Part shown: positions 43,518 to 48,036 of the stretch, in pieces
Layout: the number at the start of each line of letters is the position of its first letter
How positions within the stretch are numbered: the first letter of the stretch is position 1
From: Bacteroidota bacterium
Lineage (GTDB): Bacteria > Bacteroidota > Bacteroidia > Flavobacteriales_D > Crocinitomicaceae
DNA: 48,036 nt
NCBI GenBank assembly: GCA_024280295.1
Contig: JAJRQK010000071.1
Span: forward strand, 1-48,036
Direction: 5' to 3'
Position numbers and translations under genes: made by a program
The notes under the pieces: model-generated
Seen by the model: only the letters and a program-made list of their open reading frames with translations
Database searches by the model: none
What the model was told of the DNA's origin: nothing

Positions 43518-45089
43518 ATGAAAATCACATCACTACTTGCACTACTTTTCATCGCTTCAAATACTATTTCGCAAACATGGAGTGATGATGTTGCACAAAT
43601 CGTTTACGACAAATGTGCACAATGTCACCACACTGGTGGGGTTGGGCCTTTTCCCTTAGTTACATACTCGGAAACAACCCCTATGGCAGCTGCAATGGCT
43701 TCCGCAATTAATGGTGAGAGAATGCCCCCCTGGCCTCCAAATAACAACTACCAACAATATGTCCATGACCGTTCTTTATCACCAACAGAAGAAACGACAA
43801 TTTTGGACTGGATTGCAAATGGTACTCCAGAAGGAGTTGCAGCAAACACACCGCCACCACCAGTATTTAGTACTGGATCTCTCTTAGGTAATGGAGATTT
43901 AGAACTTCAGATTCCAACCTATATGAGTAAAGCAACTACATCAGACGACTATGTCTGTTTTGCTATTTCATCGGGATTACCTCAAGATAGAGTTATTAGA
44001 GCGGTTGAAATTGTTCCAGGCAACTCAGAAATTGTGCATCACGCATTAATTTACCTTGATCCAAATGGTGGAAACGTTACTGACACAGTTGGTGGAAATT
44101 GTGGAGGTCCAAATTCACCAACCACAGAACTGATCATGGGTTATACTCCAGGAAGTTCTCCTATGGTGTTACCCTCAGTGTCTCCTTTAAAAATGGGGAT
44201 GAATTTTCCCGCAAACGGACAGATTGTATTTGCTATGCACTATCCTGAAGGAAGTTATGGTATGTATGACAGCACAAAGGTGATTTTTCATTTCTATCCA
44301 CTAGGAGAAACGGGAATCAGACCAGTTTCAACAGCAAGATTGCTTGAAAACTGGACTTTTTCACTTCCTCCAAATCAAATAACCAGCGTTTCAGATGTTT
44401 ATCCGAATGTAGGGACACTTCCATCAGACTTTTCATTGATTAGTGTCTTTCCCCACATGCATTTGCTTGGAAAAAGTATGGAAATTTATGGCATCCTACC
44501 AAGCTTAGATACTTTGAAACTAATAGATATTCCAGACTGGGACTTTGAGTGGCAAGATTTCTATTTCTTTAAAAATTTGCAAAAAGCAGAGCAAGGGACA
44601 AAGCTTCATGCGGATGCAGTTTTTGACAATACAGCAGCAAACCCCAACAATCCTAGTAGCCCTCCTGTCACGGTTGGAGCAGGCCTAAACACAACGGATG
44701 AAATGATGCTTGGATTTATGCATTTCATGTCTTATTTACCAGGTGATGAAAACTATAATATGGATAGTCTTCTCAATTTGAGTACTGTTTCTCTTATAGA
44801 AGAGTCTCAAGTGGATAAACTGTTCACGGCTTATCCAAATCCATTTACCAATGGAATTAACCTGTACAGTCCGAACCTCAAATCAGGAGATGTACTTTCT
44901 GTGTATGTCTACGATTTGGAGGGTAGAAGGATTGCGCGACTGATGGAAAACGCAAGATTAACATCAAGTGAATTATTACTAGAATGGGACGGTACAGGTG
45001 AAGATGGATCAACTGTTTCTAATGGAATGTATTATATCTCTGTTAGGTTGAATGGCGAACTATCAAATCATAGGGTGATTAAGCACTAG
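43518..45089 (+). CDS. Secreted cytochrome c / copper monooxygenase-like protein with T9SS sorting domain
   Basis: The 523-residue product has a signal peptide (ITSLLALLFIASNTISQ). A haem-binding CAQCH motif lies at 33-37, within a cytochrome-c-like region also containing GERMPPWPPN. The middle resembles ascorbate-dependent type II copper monooxygenases, with possible ligands in EIVHHALIY (His174, His175), FPHMHLLG (His313, His315) and LGFMHFM (His402). The C-terminus is a T9SS sorting domain (FTAYPNPFTNGINLY) with the FlgD-like VYDLEGRRIARL and NGMYYISVRL. It should be a surface redox protein. The substrate is unknown. Confidence 0.85.
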   Translation: MKITSLLALLFIASNTISQTWSDDVAQIVYDKCAQCHHTGGVGPFPLVTYSETTPMAAAMASAINGERMPPWPPNNNYQQYVHDRSLSPTEETTILDWIANGTPEGVAANTPPPPVFSTGSLLGNGDLELQIPTYMSKATTSDDYVCFAISSGLPQDRVIRAVEIVPGNSEIVHHALIYLDPNGGNVTDTVGGNCGGPNSPTTELIMGYTPGSSPMVLPSVSPLKMGMNFPANGQIVFAMHYPEGSYGMYDSTKVIFHFYPLGETGIRPVSTARLLENWTFSLPPNQITSVSDVYPNVGTLPSDFSLISVFPHMHLLGKSMEIYGILPSLDTLKLIDIPDWDFEWQDFYFFKNLQKAEQGTKLHADAVFDNTAANPNNPSSPPVTVGAGLNTTDEMMLGFMHFMSYLPGDENYNMDSLLNLSTVSLIEESQVDKLFTAYPNPFTNGINLYSPNLKSGDVLSVYVYDLEGRRIARLMENARLTSSELLLEWDGTGEDGSTVSNGMYYISVRLNGELSNHRVIKH

Positions 45090-45108
45090 TATTTAAAATT
45101 AAAATGAT

Positions 45109-45144
45109 AAACTTCCGCATGACTCTGTCTGCGGAAGTTTTTGT
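45109..45144 (+). terminator. Intrinsic terminator after the secreted cytochrome gene
   Basis: An 11-bp stem (45109-45119 with 45130-45140) with a 10-base loop is followed by a T-rich run. It lies 19 bases past the stop. Confidence 0.85.
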
Positions 45145-45183
45145 TTAAAATAGTGGAGCATGATGGTTTTATTTAGTAGTTCC

Positions 45184-45671
45184 TTAATAACTTATATTCC
45201 TTTTTGGGAATACGTCTCTTAAAAAGCTTTCAAAAATTTGAATCAGTGATAATTTAGATTCACTTTTCAATTGTTTCATCATTTTCTTCAAATTCCAACC
45301 GGTAGCGGCTAAAAATGTATTGATTTGTGGTGTGCTGATCCACTCAGATAGTTTTGTGTCATCCTAAAGGCTGTTTTTAAATGCCCTATAACGGGCTTTA
45401 TTGCAGCTCTTCTTCTAAACTTTTTGCGTTTACTTCGTTTTTGATATTCTGTATCTCGCTTTAAGGGTTTGTAGTCAGGGGTAGATATTTTAGTAGTTCC
45501 GATTTGTTTCTGTCCTTTTCCACCTCGGTCATACACTACTTCTTGAGGAGTGTATTTAATGTTTGATTTCATCTGATTCAATAGAGGCTCGATTGTTTTA
45601 CTATCAGGTGAATTTCTTTCAAATGACATAATTGCAGTAATAATCAACGTTTTTGATGTTGTGATTAAGCC
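45184..45671 (-). mobile_element. IS5-type transposase remnant (C-terminal half)
   Basis: On the minus strand the sequence reads GLITTSKTLIITAI, then QEVVYDRGGKGQKQIG, YQKRSKRKKFRRRAAI, PVIGHLKTAFRMTQNYL and, in the next frame, PQINTFLAATGWNLKKMMKQ. These are the C-terminal DDE region and tail of IS5-group transposases. A missing base near 45328-45333 shifts the frame and ends the first frame early; the shifted frame continues to a stop at 45184-45186. The N-terminal half is absent. It is a dead remnant. Confidence 0.85.
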
Positions 45672-45888
45672 ATTTTTATACACATTCACTTTTCCGCTCA
45701 GCTTTACCTCCTGTGCGTATTTATTCGAAATTGTTTCTTGAGATTCAGAGCCCATAGAACCCGTGTTGGAATAGCTGTGTACCCACTCATAAACGCACAA
45801 CAATGTGCTGAGAATCTTTAAGTCTAATTCTGTCCTTCTGACATCCTGAAACGGCAATTAAGAATAAACCAATTATAATATATCTCAT
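45672..45888 (-). pseudogene. Broken lipoprotein gene fused to the IS5 remnant
   Basis: An ATG at 45888, three bases after the stop of the upstream gene, begins MRYIIIGLFLIAVSGCQKDR, a clear lipobox signal. The frame hits a TGA after 33 codons. A neighbouring frame carries on with VYEWVHSYSNTGSMGSESQE and VKLSGKVNVYKN, then enters the transposase. The simplest reading is a lipoprotein gene, fourth in an operon, that lost its 3' end to the IS and gained a frameshift. Where exactly the lipoprotein ends is uncertain, since a transposase-like GKAERKSE can be read in another frame of the same stretch. Confidence 0.55.
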
Positions 45889-45891
45889 CTT

Positions 45892-46233
45892 CTAAATTAC
45901 TTGATACTCCTCCGCTATGAAAGTTCCTATTTCCTCCTCTAACTGCTTCATTTTCTTGTGATAAACAAAAAAGTATATAATCAGCGGAACTAAGAATCCT
46001 AATAGTACCATTGACAGGACAAAGAGTATCGTCCCTCCCATGGTAGGGAAATTTCCCGCTACAGTAATCTTTTTCTTACGAATCATAATATGAGCACCTG
46101 TCGTACTAGATTGTTTTGCTATCATCATCTGCTTCCCCCTCATTTTAAACGAGACATCTGTAAATTGAGATGAAAGTTTCACCATTAGTTCTGGAAACTT
46201 AACAGAGTTTGGTTTAATAATAATTTTTACCAT
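45892..46233 (-). CDS. Small membrane protein, unknown function
   Basis: The 113-residue product has a soluble N-terminal part with MVKIIIKPNSVKFPELMVKL, a Lys/Met-rich segment (KMRGKQMMIAKQ) and one long hydrophobic region (about 65-92, GGTILFVLSMVLLGFLVPLI and on). It ends in a charged helix (HHKKMKQLEEEIG-like). It may be one or two spans. I do not recognise a family. It is the third gene of a minus-strand run, 88 bases after its upstream neighbour. Confidence 0.6.
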   Translation of the reverse strand: MVKIIIKPNSVKFPELMVKLSSQFTDVSFKMRGKQMMIAKQSSTTGAHIMIRKKKITVAGNFPTMGGTILFVLSMVLLGFLVPLIIYFFVYHKKMKQLEEEIGTFIAEEYQVI

Positions 46234-46321
46234 TGTTTACTAATTTTAATTATTCTTCAACAAGCTAAAAACACTCTTATTGCTGGACACTGGAGAGTGT
46301 TTTCTATGCTTTTAGTTTCAA

Positions 46322-46810
46322 TCATTTTACCTGAATTTTCTTTTGTTTTCTTTTGAAGAAAAAGGGTACAAAAGCAAGAATAAACGGAATAAGAGCATAG
46401 TAATAATACTTAGCTCCCCTCTCCTTTACCTTATTGAGAGCATCAGGGAAAGAGATGTCATTAAGTTCTATTGTTCCGTCTGCTAATTCATAAATAGTAC
46501 TTGGGAGGTAGACAAACTGAAGGGAGTCGCCCTCTTCTAAGGAATTGTATTTTTCTTCAAATAAATATTCTGTAGCAAGCGTTTCTGCTTTTTTATCTTC
46601 ACACTTGAAGGATAGCCATGCAAAGTAGTTTGTTTCATATCTTCCTCTCCCTACTCTTTTAGTTTCCTTATATTTTTGAATTACCTTGGCTTTTGCTACA
46701 ATCCCGTTCTCTAGAAAATCATTTACTCTTCCTTCGTTGGCAAATTTTGCTACCACAATTATTACTGCTAACAGTAGCATAGCACTAAGCCACATTATCT
46801 TGCTTTTCAT
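46322..46810 (-). CDS. Two-span membrane protein, DUF3592-like
   Basis: The 162-residue product has a first span at about 5-22 (IMWLSAMLLLAVIIVVA), a beta-rich domain between, and a second span at about 135-152 (YYYYALIPFILAFVPFFF) before a basic tail. The domain begins VAKAKVIQKYKETKR and ends GDSLQFVYLPS, the order seen in DUF3592 proteins. The function is unknown. Its start overlaps the end of the T9SS cargo gene by four bases. Confidence 0.65.
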   Translation of the reverse strand: MKSKIMWLSAMLLLAVIIVVAKFANEGRVNDFLENGIVAKAKVIQKYKETKRVGRGRYETNYFAWLSFKCEDKKAETLATEYLFEEKYNSLEEGDSLQFVYLPSTIYELADGTIELNDISFPDALNKVKERGAKYYYYALIPFILAFVPFFFKRKQKKIQVK

Positions 46811-48036
46811 TCTTTTATCACTTTATATTTTTGTTGATGTCCTTGGCTAACTACTTCTAGTATGTAAACTCCTAAAGCTTCTTTCAACTCAACTTGATAA
46901 GTTGAAGTATTGATATTTATTTTGCGAAAAATTAATTGTCCTACTGTATTAAATACATTAATTGTGACCTTTTTCAAGCTTCCTAAATCAATATTTACAA
47001 CTCCTTGTGTTGGGTTGGGGAAAATTGAAATTTCATCAAATATGCTGCCTTCAGAAATCCCCGTCGCACTAAACACTAAACACAATGACGTATCTCTACA
47101 CCCGTTTAGAATTACATCTACTGAATAAACTCCCGTAACACTCGGTAGATAGGACTGAGATGTTTCTCCTGAAATAGGAGCGTAATTGTTATTACAATCA
47201 AGCCATTGGTATACTGCTCCGGACTCATTTGCGACAATAGAATCGACTCCAACGGTTACTGTGGCGTTTACTGAGCTAATCGTTAAATTAAGCATTACAA
47301 TGCTATCACACCCATTCGTGGATCCTCCAACAATTGTATGCGTGGCAGTGTTGTTATTTGATATATATGTGTTTCCGTCGACCCAAACATATGGGCCACA
47401 AGCAGTTTCAACATCCGTACCAATTGAAGGAGCAGAAATTATCAAATTCAATGTAATTATGCTATCACAACCATTTGCTGCACCACCAACTAATGTATGA
47501 CTTGCAGTAGTATTGCTTGAAGTATATGTTACTCCATCTATCCAAGCATAAGGCCCGCAGGCAAATTGCACATCAGTTCCATAAGACGTATTATTAATAG
47601 TTAGGTCTAACAATATAACCGAATCACATCCATTGGCATTGGGAAGAAGATAGGTAGCAGTGTTGTTACTGAATGTATAGTTGATTCCGTCGATCCAAGT
47701 GTATGATCCACAAGCTGAAATGCTGTCTGTTGCATAAGAAGGAATACACTCACTCAATTTTTGAATGAAGACATCGTAAAGTCCGTTAGAGGTTAATGTA
47801 TTTAATGTTGCGGTTGGGTCAAAATCTACTGTGTTTTCGTAGTAACCAGTAGTATGAATCCCTCCATTGGAATCAACATGAATCGCATATGCTCGATCAG
47901 TCCCTGTTCCCCCCGACGAATTTGTCCAAATAAAGTTTCCATTCAAATCGAGCTTCAATACATAAATATCAGAGAATCCACTTGAGGTTAAGGTTGTAAC
48001 TCCTACGCCAGGGTCGAAGTCAGCTGAACCAATAAA
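46807..48036 (-). CDS. Secreted SBBP-repeat protein with T9SS sorting domain, 5' part outside the window
   Basis: The frame is open to the right edge of the window, so the start is missing; the TTG at 47958 is internal. At least 409 residues are present. They begin with SBBP-type repeats (DFDPGVGVTTLTSSG and a second one, TVDFDPTATLNTLTSNG). Three Cys-containing modules follow (ACGSYTWIDGINY, ending GCDSVILLDLTI and similar), then a YQWLDCNN module and a T9SS sorting domain (ISIFPNPTQGVVNI). Its cargo role is the same as that of the proteins at 9282 and 15768, with which it shares these modules. It overlaps the next gene by four bases. Confidence 0.87.
   Translation of the reverse strand, partial: FIGSADFDPGVGVTTLTSSGFSDIYVLKLDLNGNFIWTNSSGGTGTDRAYAIHVDSNGGIHTTGYYENTVDFDPTATLNTLTSNGLYDVFIQKLSECIPSYATDSISACGSYTWIDGINYTFSNNTATYLLPNANGCDSVILLDLTINNTSYGTDVQFACGPYAWIDGVTYTSSNTTASHTLVGGAANGCDSIITLNLIISAPSIGTDVETACGPYVWVDGNTYISNNNTATHTIVGGSTNGCDSIVMLNLTISSVNATVTVGVDSIVANESGAVYQWLDCNNNYAPISGETSQSYLPSVTGVYSVDVILNGCRDTSLCLVFSATGISEGSIFDEISIFPNPTQGVVNIDLGSLKKVTINVFNTVGQLIFRKININTSTYQVELKEALGVYILEVVSQGHQQKYKVIKE

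Noticed and set aside
47186-47500. Plus-strand frame of 104 codons in the last gene
   Set aside because: It is antisense to the Cys-module repeats of the T9SS cargo protein, and its translation has no recognisable features.

Overview
The window reads as chromosomal DNA from a low-GC member of the Bacteroidota, most likely a marine or freshwater flavobacterium (Flavobacteriales, perhaps near Crocinitomicaceae; the family is a guess). Supporting signs are five secreted proteins ending in type IX secretion (T9SS) type A sorting domains, LytS/LytTR two-component proteins, Omp28, DUF6029, RemB/Wzi-like and DUF4286 proteins, and upstream boxes matching the Bacteroidota -7 consensus TAnnTTTG. I see no rRNA, tRNA, CRISPR array, prophage or plasmid backbone.

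Layout. 1-4461 (+): the end of an HD-domain hydrolase, a TPR histidine kinase overlapping its LytTR regulator, a lipoprotein and a small unknown gene. 4533-12375 (-): universal stress protein, EamA transporter, exported TPR-CHAT protein, ELWxxDGT-repeat T9SS cargo and a lipoprotein. 12376-15553: a DinB-like protein, cold shock protein, RecA and a Bcp peroxiredoxin, with two structured non-coding patches. 15768-20653: a glycine-rich T9SS cargo, an M1 aminopeptidase with HEAT-like repeats and an orphan biotin carrier protein. 20730-23032: a tandem lipoprotein pair whose second copy is broken by one nucleotide, then two small unknowns. 23080-26290 (-): a TlpA, DUF6029, Omp28 operon. 26748-31322 (+): a T9SS cargo, CysQ and two tandem RemB/Wzi-like outer membrane proteins. 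31436-32493 (-): three consecutive small ssb genes. 32494-34803: an accessory patch with an esterase-like lipoprotein, a long imperfect inverted repeat resembling an integron-type recombination site, a histidine kinase fragment and an IS1182 transposase remnant. 34804-38696 (-): MetF, IspD, KsgA, DUF4286 and two small proteins. 38857-45089: a vanadium-haloperoxidase-like/ASPIC-UnbV pair, an unknown single-pass membrane protein and a secreted cytochrome c plus copper monooxygenase-like protein. 45184-48036 (-): an IS5-type remnant fused to a broken lipoprotein gene, two small membrane proteins and a T9SS cargo running off the window.

How the genes fit together. The common thread is a heavily decorated cell envelope: T9SS cargo sharing the same C-terminal modules, outer membrane barrels and many lipoproteins, mixed with housekeeping genes (recA, bcp, metF, ispD, ksgA, cysQ). 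No T9SS machinery gene lies in the window. The two places that look mobile or decayed are about 32.5-34.8 kb and 45.2-45.9 kb. The best candidates for something undescribed are the inverted-repeat-bounded esterase cassette and the adjacent triple ssb cluster, whose proteins all lack the acidic C-terminal tip that recruits partner proteins.
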